64,000 nucleotides of DNA, taken from NCBI GenBank assembly GCA_964398055.1, contig CAYNLK010000012.1, positions 94,425 through 158,424 of the forward strand, given 5' to 3'. Below, in pieces: positions 8,590 through 17,202 of the stretch. The position numbers were made by a program, and so were the translations under genes. The DNA is from CAYNLK01 sp964398055 (GTDB lineage Bacteria > Chloroflexota > Anaerolineae > 4572-78 > J111). The first letter of the stretch is position 1, and each line of letters starts with the position of its first letter. The notes beneath the pieces are model-generated. The model was not told where the DNA came from. It worked only from the letters and a program-made list of their open reading frames with translations, and did no database searches.

Positions 8590-10203
8590 CTATTGGCTAA
8601 CCGTCACATAGGTCCCACTTCCTGTAATCCAGCCGGTCTCAGCCGAGGGCAACGTCACCTCCAGCCAGCCGGTGGCGGCATCGACCCTGAGAATCGGGAC
8701 GATGTCGCCCTGTTTGAGGTGGGCAAAGGCCGGATAATCCGGGCCAGGCCCCCGGCGGACTTTTAAGCCCCAGGCCAATACTTCAACTTGCGGCGAGGCG
8801 GCGGTTGGGGTGGGTTCAACGGCGGCGCTGGTTGGCGTGGGGCTGGCTTGCGCTGCCGAGGGATGACTCAGCAATTGCGGCGGAGCGGTTGGAGTTGGGC
8901 TGGCCGCCGGCGATGGAATCGGTGAGGGGGTTGGGCCAAGCTGTGGTTGGAGCGCCGGCAGGATTTCGGCGTCGGCGGGCATACCGGGCTTGAGCCGGTG
9001 GTCGCTGTTGGGCAGGGTGATTTTGACGGCAAAAACCAAGTTGACCCGCTCCTCCTGCGTTTGGACGTTGCGTGGGGTGAATTCGGCCTCGTGGGCGATG
9101 AAGGTGACCGCGCCCTCAAACCGTTCCCCCGGATAGGCATCCACATAAACCTCGGCCGGCTGACCAATTTGAACCTGGCCAATCTGGGTTTGGGGCAGGT
9201 AAACGGTCAGATCGACCGTCTCGATATCACTCAACTCCAGCAGCATCGCCCCAGGCGCGGCCAACTCGCCGGGATTGACCAGTTTCTTGCTGATCAGGCC
9301 GGGCCGCGGGGCAGTGAGGGTTTGTTTGCCTAACTGAACTTGCAGTTTTTGCCAGGTTGCTTCCGCCTCCAGTAGTTGGGCCTGGGCTACGGCGATGTCT
9401 TCCGGTAGAGGCGCGGCCTTAACTGCGTTCAGGTTGGCCTCGGCGGCCAACACGGCGGCTTCCGCCTGGCCGTAAGCTGCCCCGGCCGAGTTAGCCTGGG
9501 CCACCAACGACAAGGGCATCAGGCGCAGCCGGGTTAGATGCTCCACCTGTTTTTGAGTTCCGGTCAGGGCTACCTCGGCCAACTGCACCCCAATTTGGGC
9601 CGCGGCCAGTTGCTTTTGGGCCACCTCGGCCTGAACCAGGCCGGCGTGGTTGCTCTGATTGCGGCTGGCCGCTTCGGCCTGGATTTCGGCCCGCTTCAAA
9701 TTGACCCGGGCCAACTCCAGACTTTTCTCAGCCTCGGTCACCCGGGCCTGTCCCTGGTTCAGCCGGGCTTCGAGTTGGTGCGGGTCGGCCACTATGGTTT
9801 TGGCCTGCGCCCAAACCAACTCGGCCCCGGCCAGAGCCGCTTGCGCCTGAGCCAGTTGGGCCTGCGCCACCGCCACGGCCTCGGGTTGAGCCGCGGCGCT
9901 GACCAGTTCCAGGTTGGCTCTGGCCGTTTCGACTGCGGCCTCCAACTGGGCCTGCTGGGCCAGCAAGTCGGACTTGTCTAACTCAACCAGGACTTGCCCG
10001 GCCGCCACCTCGTCGCCTTCGTCTACTTTGATCTCCAGAATCCGGCCGCCCAATTCAGCCGTGATGGCCACGGTTTCGGCCTCGATGCTGCCGGAACCGA
10101 CCAGCCCCGTTGATTCCACGTTGCTTTGGGGGGATTGGGTAAACCACCAGTAGCCAGCCCCGATAATTGCCAGAATGATGATGATCGGAATAATGCGTTT
10201 CAT
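8590..10203 (-). CDS. HlyD-family periplasmic adaptor with C-terminal SH3 domain
   Basis: A 537-residue membrane-fusion protein linking the ABC transporter encoded upstream to the outer envelope. An N-terminal membrane anchor (about residues 3-20) precedes a biotinyl-lipoyl half (GGRILEIKVDEGDEVAAGQVLVEL), a long Ala/Gln/Glu-rich coiled-coil hairpin (about 75-290), the second lipoyl half and a beta-barrel (VYVDAYPGERFEGAVTFI). Unusually, a Pro/Thr/Ser-rich linker then leads to a C-terminal SH3-type domain (LKVRRGPGPDYPAFAHLKQG), which may bind peptidoglycan or another wall polymer. It is the last gene of the TetR-led efflux operon and is related to the adaptor upstream, which lacks the SH3 extension. 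An AAAGAGG site precedes the ATG. Confidence 0.88.
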   Translation of the reverse strand: MKRIIPIIIILAIIGAGYWWFTQSPQSNVESTGLVGSGSIEAETVAITAELGGRILEIKVDEGDEVAAGQVLVELDKSDLLAQQAQLEAAVETARANLELVSAAAQPEAVAVAQAQLAQAQAALAGAELVWAQAKTIVADPHQLEARLNQGQARVTEAEKSLELARVNLKRAEIQAEAASRNQSNHAGLVQAEVAQKQLAAAQIGVQLAEVALTGTQKQVEHLTRLRLMPLSLVAQANSAGAAYGQAEAAVLAAEANLNAVKAAPLPEDIAVAQAQLLEAEATWQKLQVQLGKQTLTAPRPGLISKKLVNPGELAAPGAMLLELSDIETVDLTVYLPQTQIGQVQIGQPAEVYVDAYPGERFEGAVTFIAHEAEFTPRNVQTQEERVNLVFAVKITLPNSDHRLKPGMPADAEILPALQPQLGPTPSPIPSPAASPTPTAPPQLLSHPSAAQASPTPTSAAVEPTPTAASPQVEVLAWGLKVRRGPGPDYPAFAHLKQGDIVPILRVDAATGWLEVTLPSAETGWITGSGTYVTVSQ

Positions 10204-10223
10204 TGTTGCACCTCTTTCTTTGG

Positions 10224-10272
10224 GGAGTAGGAAGTAAGGAGTAGGGAGTAAGAAATAGGAAGTAGGAAGTTT
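10224..10272. repeat. Heptanucleotide tandem repeat (7 units)
   Basis: Seven consecutive 7-base units of the form GRAGTAR (first unit GGAGTAG) run without slippage between the two HlyD-type genes. They lie immediately upstream of the ribosome-binding site of the downstream adaptor gene. Confidence 0.8.
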
Positions 10273-10309
10273 ATAGACAATTGTTCACTAACCGCTGATA
10301 ACTCAGAAC

Positions 10310-11704
10310 TCAAAGTTTCGGCCTTTCAGCTAACACCGCGTCGGCAGGCATGCCGGGTTTCAAGAGTCGTTCCGGATTGTTTAGCTTGATCTTGACGGCA
10401 AAAACGGTGTTCAGTCGCTCGGCCTTGGTCTGGACGTTTTTGGGGGTGAATTCGGCCTGGTTGCTGATGTAAGTGATCTGGCCGGGAAAAGGCCGTCCTG
10501 GAAAAGCATCGACAAAGACATTGACCGTTTGTCCGAGCGAGATCAGGCCGATATCCGGCGTAGGCACATAGACGGTTAGAGTCACGCTGGTCAAATCGGC
10601 CAGGGTCAGCAGCGCCGCGCCCGGCGCGGCCATTTCACCCTCGTGCGCCAGCCGCTCAACCAGCCAGCCGGCCATCGGTGTGACCAGGGTATGCTTGTTA
10701 AGCTGAACCTGCAGCGTCGCCAGCCTGGCCTCGGCTTGCTGGAGTTGGGCCTGGGCCACGGCCACCTGTTCAGGCCGGGGTTGAGCTTTGAGGTTCGCTA
10801 ACTGGGCTTCGGCCACGGCCACCTGGGCCAGGGCAGTGTCATAGGCGGCTTTAGCCTGAGCCACCTTGACCTCGGCCTCCTGGGGGTCATTACGCAGGCG
10901 CAGCAGGTCGTTCAAAGCGGTTTCGGCGTCGGTCCGGGCGGTTACGGCGCTGTTCAGGTCAACCCAGGCCTGCCACATCTCGGCCCCGGCCAGATTCCAG
11001 GCCACCCCGGCGTCTTGCTTCTGGGCTTCGTCTGCCTTGAATTTGAAACACTTTTCCCCAAAAGGGAGTTGAGTACAGAAACTGTGTTCTTCCTGGGTCC
11101 ACTCCCAGCGCTGTTGACCTAAGGCCCAAAGTTCCTCACCGGCATCCTTCAACGGGATGGCGGAGGCAATGCGTAGTTCGGCCAGTTCCAGGGCGGTTCG
11201 GGCCGCGTCGATCTGCATATCCAATTCCTGGGGGTTGTCGCGCAGGGTGATGGCGTCTTGCCATTGGGTCGATGCGGCCGCAGCATTGGCTGAGGCTACG
11301 GCCACGGCCGCCTCGGCCCTGGCGATCTCCTCCGCCCGCACCCCGGCCTCGATTTTGGCCAGTTGGGCCTTAGCCGTGGCGACTCTGGCCAGAGCCTGTT
11401 CGAAGTCGGCTTCTAAAAGGGCTGTATCCAACTCGACCAACGGTTGGCCGGCCTCGACAAAATCGCCCTCGTCGGCGGCAATGTGGCTGATCCGGCCGCC
11501 AATTTCCGCGGCTATGTTGACCTGATCGGCCTCGATAAAACCCGATACCTGGTAGATACCGGCGGCTTCCGCCGCGGTCAGCAGTCCCAGCTTGAGCTTG
11601 AGTTGGGTCAACTGGTCGGGATTCTGGCTGAAATACCAGTAGCCGCTGCCAACAATGCCGGCCAGCGCCAGGATGATAAGCAAAGGTCGTAGTTTATGGA
11701 TCAT
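10310..11704 (-). CDS. HlyD-family periplasmic adaptor
   Basis: A 464-residue membrane-fusion protein. It has an N-terminal anchor (LLIILALAGIVGSGYWYFS), the first lipoyl half (GRISHIAADEGDFVEAGQPLVEL), a long coiled-coil hairpin containing a Cys-bearing insertion near the tip (EEHSFCTQLPFGEKCFKF; the two Cys could form a disulfide), the second lipoyl half and a beta-barrel (VNVFVDAFPGRPFPGQITYI). It is paralogous to the adaptor encoded just downstream. GGAGG precedes the ATG by about 7 bases, and the ATPase gene ends 19 bases upstream. Together they suggest a YbhG-like efflux assembly with duplicated parts. Confidence 0.88.
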   Translation of the reverse strand: MIHKLRPLLIILALAGIVGSGYWYFSQNPDQLTQLKLKLGLLTAAEAAGIYQVSGFIEADQVNIAAEIGGRISHIAADEGDFVEAGQPLVELDTALLEADFEQALARVATAKAQLAKIEAGVRAEEIARAEAAVAVASANAAAASTQWQDAITLRDNPQELDMQIDAARTALELAELRIASAIPLKDAGEELWALGQQRWEWTQEEHSFCTQLPFGEKCFKFKADEAQKQDAGVAWNLAGAEMWQAWVDLNSAVTARTDAETALNDLLRLRNDPQEAEVKVAQAKAAYDTALAQVAVAEAQLANLKAQPRPEQVAVAQAQLQQAEARLATLQVQLNKHTLVTPMAGWLVERLAHEGEMAAPGAALLTLADLTSVTLTVYVPTPDIGLISLGQTVNVFVDAFPGRPFPGQITYISNQAEFTPKNVQTKAERLNTVFAVKIKLNNPERLLKPGMPADAVLAERPKL

Positions 11705-11723
11705 AGTTTACCTCCAAAACCTG

Positions 11724-12695
11724 TTACCTGACCCCCAGAATTTTTTCCGCTTCACGAGCGCTGGAGATGAAGACATCCTCTAACGAAGGCGCAATCCGCT
11801 CGATTGAGTTGACTTGCAGGCCGTGATCGGTCAAAGTCTGCTCAATCAAGGGAATATGCTCTGTTGGCTTGTTGGTCACCACGTGAATCAAGGCTCCATA
11901 CAAGGCGACCTCTTCAAAGAGGTTCAACTCGCGCAGCAGGGGGATGGCCTGATCGGTCTGGTTATTGCAATCGATCTCAATTACTTGCCCGCGCATCTGG
12001 GTCAGTTTGATCTCTGCGGGCGAGCCGTGAGCCACCAGAGCGCCTCGCTGGATGAAGACCAGGCTCTGGCAGTGCTCGGCCTCATCCATGTAGTGGGTTG
12101 TCACCAGGATGGTCGTGCCGCTTTCAGCCAGGTCGTAGATCAGTTCCCAGAAGGCCCGGCGGGAGATCGGATCGACCCCGGCCGTTGGTTCGTCCAAAAA
12201 GAGCACCTCCGGCTGGTGGATGATGGCTACCCCCAGGGCCAGCCGCTGTTTCCAGCCGCCGGACAGGTTCCGGGTCAATTCTCGCTCCCGCCCGGTTAGA
12301 CCGGCCATCTGCAAAATATATTCCTTCCGCTCCTTCAGTTTCCGGCCGCAGACCCCGTAGACGCCGCCATAAAAGTTGAGATTCTCGTCCACCGTCAGGT
12401 CGTTGTACAGGCTGAACTTCTGGCTCATGTAACCGATCCGCTGGCGCATCGGCTCACTCTCTTTGACCACATCAAAGCCGATGACCCTGGCCGCGCCGCT
12501 GGTTGGCGTTAGCAGCCCCAACAGCATCCGAATGGTAGTCGTTTTGCCGGCGCCGTTCGGGCCGAGGAAGCCAAAGATTTCACCGCGCTGTACCTCAAAA
12601 CTGACGTTGTTCACGGCCACAAAGTCGCCAAATTTTTTGGTCAGCCCTAAAACTTCGATGGCTGAGCCGTTGTGAGCAGGTTGCTGATCTGTCAT
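11724..12695 (-). CDS. ABC-2 type efflux ATPase (nucleotide-binding subunit)
   Basis: A 323-residue ATPase energising the ABC-2 permeases of this operon. All ATP-site motifs are intact: Walker A GPNGAGKTT, signature LSGGWKQRLALG, Walker B VLFLDEPTAGVD and the H-loop His in VTTHYMDEAEHC. The ~100-residue C-terminal extension is typical of drug-type (DrrA/CcmA-like) ATPases. An AAAGGT site precedes the ATG. It is paired with a second ATPase that lacks the H-loop His, so this subunit probably supplies the catalytically complete site in a heterodimer. Confidence 0.9.
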   Translation of the reverse strand: MTDQQPAHNGSAIEVLGLTKKFGDFVAVNNVSFEVQRGEIFGFLGPNGAGKTTTIRMLLGLLTPTSGAARVIGFDVVKESEPMRQRIGYMSQKFSLYNDLTVDENLNFYGGVYGVCGRKLKERKEYILQMAGLTGRERELTRNLSGGWKQRLALGVAIIHQPEVLFLDEPTAGVDPISRRAFWELIYDLAESGTTILVTTHYMDEAEHCQSLVFIQRGALVAHGSPAEIKLTQMRGQVIEIDCNNQTDQAIPLLRELNLFEEVALYGALIHVVTNKPTEHIPLIEQTLTDHGLQVNSIERIAPSLEDVFISSAREAEKILGVR

Positions 12696-12750
12696 TCGTT
12701 TTACCTTTAATGGGCCGTGTTGCGTAGTACGTATTCCGTTAAATTACAAT

Positions 12751-12785
12751 CACGCAACACGCATTACGCAACACTTATCACTTAC
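12751..12785. repeat. Heptanucleotide-type repeat in the ATPase-ATPase spacer
   Basis: Degenerate 7-base units (CACGCAA, CACGCAT, TACGCAA, CACTTAT) occur in tandem. A partly inverted match lies just upstream (TGCGTAGTACGT, from 12721), so the spacer could fold back on itself. Confidence 0.6.
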
Positions 12786-12796
12786 GCCGCCTCTTT

Positions 12797-13756
12797 CTAG
12801 CCCATCTTGCCAATCAGCGAAATAAAGGCTTCTTCCATACGGGGCATCGTTTGCCGGAAGTTGGCCATGCGGATTTGCTCGGTCGCCAGGGTGGCTTCGA
12901 TGGCGGGCCGGCGCTGGGCGATGTTGTCGACAAAGACGTGCATGAGATCACCGTAGGTTTGGACCTCTAACACGCCCGGCTGCTGGCTCAACAACCGGTT
13001 AGCGGCGCGCAGCAGCCCCACGCCTTGCTGCCGGTCAGACTCGGGCTTGAATTCAATTAACTCTCCTTGAATCAACCCTTTGATCTGGGTGGGCGTACCC
13101 TGCTCCACCAGCCGGCCGTGATACATCAACCCAACTCGGGAGCAGCGTTCGGCCTCATCCATATACGGCGTGTTGACCAGAATGGTGGTCTTTTCAACGT
13201 GCAGGCCGGCCAGGATGTCCCAGAATTCGCGGCGGGAAACCGGGTCGACGCCGGTGGTGGGTTCGTCCAGGTAGAGAATCTCAGGCGAGTGTACCAGGGC
13301 GCAGGCCAGCCCCAGCTTCTTCTTCATCCCGCCGGAAAGGCGACCGGCTCGCCGATTGGTAAATTCGATCAGCCGGGCAAAGTTCAGCAGCCGCTCGATC
13401 TGCTCCCGGCGCAGTTTGCCCCGCACGCCGTACACGTCGGCAAAGAAGTTGAGGTTTTCAAGTACGGTCAAATCGCCGTACAGGGCAAATTGCTGGGCCA
13501 TGTAACCGATGTGATGCTTGATCTGCTCGGCCTGTTTGCGCAGGTCAAAGCCGGCGATGGCGGCGTTGCCCGCGGTCGGGTCCATGATGGCGGCCAGCAT
13601 GCGCATAGTGGTGGTCTTGCCGGCTCCATCCGGCCCCACCAGGCCAAAAATCTCGCCTTTTTTGATTTCAAGGTTGAGATTGTCCACCGCCGTAATTTGG
13701 CGGAAGCGTTTGGTCAAATTTTCGGTTTTGATGATAGTTTCATTGTTATTCTTCAT
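12797..13756 (-). CDS. ABC-2 type efflux ATPase lacking the H-loop histidine
   Basis: A 319-residue ATPase. The start is set at MKNNNETI; the frame extends 12 codons further upstream, but only through a CCAA-type repeat. Walker A (GPDGAGKTTT, about residues 41-50), signature (LSGGMKKKLGL) and Walker B (ILYLDEPTTGVD) are present. The switch His is replaced by Pro at about residue 197 (VNTPYMDEAERC, against VTTHYMDEAEHC in the sister protein), which should weaken hydrolysis at one composite site. It probably forms an asymmetric pair with the ATPase encoded next. Sequencing error is unlikely, because the frame and all flanking residues are conserved. Confidence 0.88.
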   Translation of the reverse strand: MKNNNETIIKTENLTKRFRQITAVDNLNLEIKKGEIFGLVGPDGAGKTTTMRMLAAIMDPTAGNAAIAGFDLRKQAEQIKHHIGYMAQQFALYGDLTVLENLNFFADVYGVRGKLRREQIERLLNFARLIEFTNRRAGRLSGGMKKKLGLACALVHSPEILYLDEPTTGVDPVSRREFWDILAGLHVEKTTILVNTPYMDEAERCSRVGLMYHGRLVEQGTPTQIKGLIQGELIEFKPESDRQQGVGLLRAANRLLSQQPGVLEVQTYGDLMHVFVDNIAQRRPAIEATLATEQIRMANFRQTMPRMEEAFISLIGKMG

Positions 13757-13759
13757 AAT

Positions 13760-13806
13760 TCCAACCAACCAACTAACCAACCAGCCAGCCAACCAACCAA
13801 CTATTC
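13760..13806. repeat. CCAA-type tetranucleotide repeat
   Basis: Tandem CCAA/CCAG/CTAA units fill the 53-base gap between a permease stop and an ATPase start. Reading through them gives only the low-complexity peptide GWLVSWLVG, which argues against the longer ATPase start. Confidence 0.75.
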
Positions 13807-13809
13807 CAA

Positions 13810-14931
13810 CTAGTCGAGCTTTTTCCTGAATCGCGTCGCCGCCAGCACCACTACGACCGTACTAAAAATCAACACGGCAATCACCTGCTCGATCAAAATC
13901 TCCAGCCCCACACCTTTTAAGATGATGCCGCGCATGATGATCAGGGCGTAGCGGGCCGGAATCAGGTAGCTGATCAGTTGCAGCCACCAGGGCATGGCCT
14001 CGATGGGAAACAAGAAGCCGCTCAGGTAAACAGTGGGCAAAGCCGTGGCAAAGGTCATCAGCAGGGCTTCTTGTTGGGTAGTCGCTATTGAGGAGACCAG
14101 GATACCCAGTCCCAGCGAGGTCAGCATAAAAATCGCCGACAAACCCAGCAGCAGGGGCAGGCTGCCGTTGATCGGCACCCCAAAGAGCCAGACCCCGATC
14201 AACAGCACCTCGATGACTACGGCAAAGGAAACCGGCACGTAGGGGATGACTTTAGCCACTACCAATTCGAGGGGGCGAATAGGGGTGACAATCAACTGCT
14301 CGATGGTCCCCAGCTCACGCTCGCGTACGATGGCTGTGGCCGTGAACAGAATGGTGAAGACAAAGAGCACCAGCACCATCATGCCCGGAATCATGAAATA
14401 GGCGCTCTCCAGGTTGGGGTTGTACCAGACCCGCGGCCGGACCTCGATCCCCGGCAGGCTATCGGCCGGCCGGCCCAGCCGCTGCTCGATGCGCTGGATG
14501 GTGACGGCCTGGCCCACCTGTAGGGAGGCCGCCAACACGGTATTGGCCGCGGTAGGGTCTGAACCGTCGATCAAAAAGGCCACCTCGACCGGCCGCTGGG
14601 CCACAATGGCTTGACCGTAACCGGCCGGGATCACCAGCGCCCCGCGCACGTCGCCGCGCTCGATCAGGGTCGCCAGGTCGGCCTCTTTGGGGACAAAAGC
14701 GACCAGGTCAAAAGCGTTGGAGGCTCGATACGCTTCAATCAGGCTGCGACTATGCGGGCTTTTGTCGCCATCGTAGACGGCGGTGCGCAGGTGCTCGATA
14801 TCGGTGGTAGCGGCATAGCCCAGCAAGATCAACATCACCAGCGGCATTACGATCATGATCGCCAGGGTGCGCGGATCTCGCGAAATGTGAATAAATTCTT
14901 TGCGGACTATATTAAGGACTCTGAGTAACAT
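13810..14931 (-). CDS. ABC-2 family permease (efflux)
   Basis: A 373-residue integral membrane subunit with the YbhR/YbhS-type layout: an N-terminal cytoplasmic stretch (KEFIHISRDPRTLAIMI), TM1, a large extracytoplasmic domain (about residues 50-170, containing VEVRPRVWYNPNLESAYFMIPG), then five membrane helices. The conserved segment ERELGTIEQLIVTPIRPLELVVAKVIPY precedes the core helices. It is highly similar to the next permease upstream, so the two are tandem duplicates that probably form a heterodimeric channel. The substrate cannot be read from sequence. Confidence 0.88.
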   Translation of the reverse strand: MLLRVLNIVRKEFIHISRDPRTLAIMIVMPLVMLILLGYAATTDIEHLRTAVYDGDKSPHSRSLIEAYRASNAFDLVAFVPKEADLATLIERGDVRGALVIPAGYGQAIVAQRPVEVAFLIDGSDPTAANTVLAASLQVGQAVTIQRIEQRLGRPADSLPGIEVRPRVWYNPNLESAYFMIPGMMVLVLFVFTILFTATAIVRERELGTIEQLIVTPIRPLELVVAKVIPYVPVSFAVVIEVLLIGVWLFGVPINGSLPLLLGLSAIFMLTSLGLGILVSSIATTQQEALLMTFATALPTVYLSGFLFPIEAMPWWLQLISYLIPARYALIIMRGIILKGVGLEILIEQVIAVLIFSTVVVVLAATRFRKKLD

Positions 14932-14940
14932 CGCTCACCG

Positions 14941-15015
14941 ATTGACGATTGATGATTTACGATTTTTGACGCCCAGTCGTCAATCGTAAATCCAAAATCG
15001 AAAATGATAAATGAT
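14941..15015. repeat. Inverted heptanucleotide repeat
   Basis: The left half has 7-base units ATTGACG, ATTGATG and ATTTACG. The right half has GTCAATC, GTAAATC, CAAAATC, GAAAATG and ATAAATG, largely the reverse complement of the left. The spacer between the two permease genes can therefore fold into a long imperfect hairpin. Confidence 0.75.
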
Positions 15016-15019
15016 TTGT

Positions 15020-16138
15020 TTACAGTTTCTTTTTAAAGCGGGTTGCGGCCAACGTCACAATAATCGCGGCAAAGATGAGAATGGCGATGACCTGCTGCAT
15101 CAAAATTTCCAGCCCCACGCCTTTCAAGATAATGCCCCGGATGATGACCAGGCCATAGCGAGCCGGGATGACCAAGCTGATGGCCTGTAACCAGCCCGGC
15201 ATGGCCTCGATGGGAAAAAAGAAGCCGCTCAGGAAGATGGTCGGCATGACGGTGGCAAAGGTCATTAAAAATGCCTCCACCTGGGTGTTGGCGACACTGG
15301 AGATGAAGATGCCAATGCCCAGGGCCGTCACCAGAAACAGGCTGGACAGGCCGAGCAGCAGGACAATACTGCCGTTAATCGGCACCCCAAAGTGCCATAC
15401 GCCTACCAGCAGGACCTCGATGATGATGAAGAAAGAGATCAGAATATAAGGTAATACCTTGGCCACGATCAGTTCGATGGGGCGGACGGGGGTGACAATC
15501 AACTGTTCGATGGTGCCCAGCTCCCGCTCCCGGACAATCGAGGTCGAGGTGAAAAGGGTGGTGAACAGAAAGAGGACGATGACGATCAGGCCGGGGATCA
15601 TGAAGTGCGAACTTTTGAGGTTAGGGTTGTACCAGACCCGCGGTCTGACCTCGACTGTGGGCATCTGGCTGGTTGAGAAGCCCAATTCCTTTTCCAACCA
15701 CTTGATCGAGACGGCCTGGCCAACCTGCTGAGAGGCGCTAAAAACCGTCCGGGCCACGCTGGGGTCCGAGCCGTCCACGAGGAAAGCCACGTCGGGGCGC
15801 TCGCGGGCGGCCAACTGGCGGCCGTAGCCGGGCGGGATGATCAGGGCGCTACGCACGTCGCCGTGATCGATTAGATAGCGCAGATCCTCTTCTCTGGCTA
15901 CGTATTGCACAATGTCGAAGTAGTTGGAGGCCTGGTACGCCTCAATCAGAGCGCGGCTTTGGGGCGTTTTGTCGGCGTCATAAACGGCGGTGCGCAGGTG
16001 TTCGATGTCGGTGGTGGCGGCATAGCCGAGCAAGATCAACATCACCAGTGGCATCACAATCATAATCACCAGCGTGCGCGGGTCGCGCCCGATATGGAGC
16101 AGTTCTTTGCGGATTAAACTTAAAATTCGGCGTACCAT
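15020..16138 (-). CDS. ABC-2 family permease (efflux)
   Basis: A 372-residue paralogue of the downstream permease, nearly co-linear along its whole length. It shares RKELLHIGRDPRTLVIMIVMP at the N-terminus, VEVRPRVWYNPNLKSSHFMIPG in the extracytoplasmic domain, ERELGTIEQLIVTPVRPIELI before the core helices, and the C-terminal GIILKGVGLEIL. The predicted topology is one N-terminal helix, a large outer domain and five C-terminal helices. It is the first transporter gene after the TetR regulator, separated from it by a heptanucleotide repeat. Confidence 0.88.
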   Translation of the reverse strand: MVRRILSLIRKELLHIGRDPRTLVIMIVMPLVMLILLGYAATTDIEHLRTAVYDADKTPQSRALIEAYQASNYFDIVQYVAREEDLRYLIDHGDVRSALIIPPGYGRQLAARERPDVAFLVDGSDPSVARTVFSASQQVGQAVSIKWLEKELGFSTSQMPTVEVRPRVWYNPNLKSSHFMIPGLIVIVLFLFTTLFTSTSIVRERELGTIEQLIVTPVRPIELIVAKVLPYILISFFIIIEVLLVGVWHFGVPINGSIVLLLGLSSLFLVTALGIGIFISSVANTQVEAFLMTFATVMPTIFLSGFFFPIEAMPGWLQAISLVIPARYGLVIIRGIILKGVGLEILMQQVIAILIFAAIIVTLAATRFKKKL

Positions 16139-16160
16139 AGTTATTCACCAAATGTTGGTG

Positions 16161-16216
16161 GTCAGTCGTCAGGGATCAGGGATCAGTGATCGGTTGTCAG
16201 TGATCAGTTGTCAAGG
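16161..16216. repeat. Heptanucleotide tandem repeat (8 exact units)
   Basis: Eight consecutive 7-base units of consensus RTCAGKK (first units GTCAGTC, GTCAGGG) run without any phase slip. They lie between the tetR-like gene and the first permease gene. Confidence 0.85.
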
Positions 16217-16266
16217 GTTAGCTGTTCATAGACTTTCTACGTTCACCATTTATCATTCACCATTCT

Positions 16267-16890
16267 CTACTGCCGGCTCAGTAAACCTTCAATAAAGAGT
16301 GACGTTAATTGCTCGATGAGCGACTCAGGTGAAATATGCTCATATCTGGTATCTAACCCGGATAGTTTAAGGGCAAAGTTTATAATGATGGCGCCGATCA
16401 AGGCGCGGGTGGCAATGATCGGATCAATCGGGCGAAACCGGCCTGAGTCAACCTGAGTCTGGATGAATTTTTCCAGATGAGCGGAAGTCGGCAGGACGAT
16501 TTGCCGGTAGAGCGTCTCCCGAAGTTCAACGTCGCTAAATATTTCGGCGAGGATGGGCACTATCTGATGGCCTCGCTCTTTAGCCAGTTGGTAACGGTCG
16601 TGCATGATTGCCGTAATGAGCTGCTTTGGATCAGCCGGCGGTTCAGTGGCGATCAGATCTTTTAGCGATTGGGTGGCCAGCAGCTCGACCATGGCCACTA
16701 ATAAATCCCGTTTATTGTCAAAGTAGTTGTAAATTGTGCCTTCGGAGACACCGGCCGCTTTGGCGATCTCTTTGGTGGTGGCTTTGTGGAAACCTTTTTC
16801 TGAGAAAACCTGGGCTGCGCCCACTAAAATTTGAATACGCCGGGCCTCGGCCATTTGTTCCTTGAAATCGGTCTGGGGTTGGAGCATCAT
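16267..16890 (-). CDS. TetR/AcrR-family regulator of the efflux operon
   Basis: A 207-residue repressor. The N-terminal helix-turn-helix is clear (AAQVFSEKGFHKATTKEIAKAAGVSEGTIYNYFDNKRDLL, broken here only to name it: recognition helix VSEGTIYNYF). The remaining ~150 helical residues are the ligand-binding and dimerisation domain. An AGAGAGGA site precedes the ATG at 16890. The gene is first in the operon, and two operator-like palindromes overlap its promoter, so autorepression with co-repression of the transporter genes is expected. The arrangement recalls E. coli CecR with YbhGFSR. The inducer is unknown. Confidence 0.92.
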   Translation of the reverse strand: MMLQPQTDFKEQMAEARRIQILVGAAQVFSEKGFHKATTKEIAKAAGVSEGTIYNYFDNKRDLLVAMVELLATQSLKDLIATEPPADPKQLITAIMHDRYQLAKERGHQIVPILAEIFSDVELRETLYRQIVLPTSAHLEKFIQTQVDSGRFRPIDPIIATRALIGAIIINFALKLSGLDTRYEHISPESLIEQLTSLFIEGLLSRQ

Positions 16891-16959
16891 TTTGTCCTCT
16901 CTTTACTGGCCTTTTGGGCTGATAACTCACGATACTATTTTCATTAGCTCTTGAAAAAG

Positions 16960-17021
16960 TGAGTAATCACTCAATTGAATGAGTACACACTCATTATACT
17001 TCTGTTTCCATAAAAAGTCAA
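16960..17021 (-). promoter_or_regulatory. Promoter and twin operators of the TetR-efflux operon
   Basis: On the minus strand, a -35 TTGACT (17016-17021) and a -10 TATAAT (16993-16998) are separated by exactly 17 bases. Two inverted repeats TGAGTNNNNACTCA lie at 16960-16973 and 16980-16993, offset by 20 bases (about two helical turns). The upstream one extends to 7-bp arms (AATGAGT/ACTCATT, 16978-16995) and overlaps the -10 and start site. The other lies just downstream of +1. This is what is expected for autorepression by the TetR protein. Confidence 0.85.
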
Positions 17022-17105
17022 TACCTTGCGGCCGGGTCGATGGAGGCGGACCAAAGTCATAATTTGGCAGCCGGGGCAATAGTACTTTCACCTTAAAGCA
17101 AATTC

Positions 17106-17134
17106 TCGACAATTTACAATGCTTTTAGTATAAT
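17106..17134 (+). promoter_or_regulatory. Sigma-70-type promoter of the AAA ATPase gene
   Basis: TCGACA (17106-17111), 17 bases, then TATAAT (17129-17134). A start near 17141 would leave a leader of about 60 bases before the ATG at 17203. The divergent region 16891-17202 holds this promoter and the TetR promoter, with no gene between. Confidence 0.75.
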
Positions 17135-17202
17135 GAGCAGGTGAGAATCTTAAGATGGATCTACTTGACGCAAGCAGCGTAGAGAGACGGGAGTAAGAAT
17201 TT

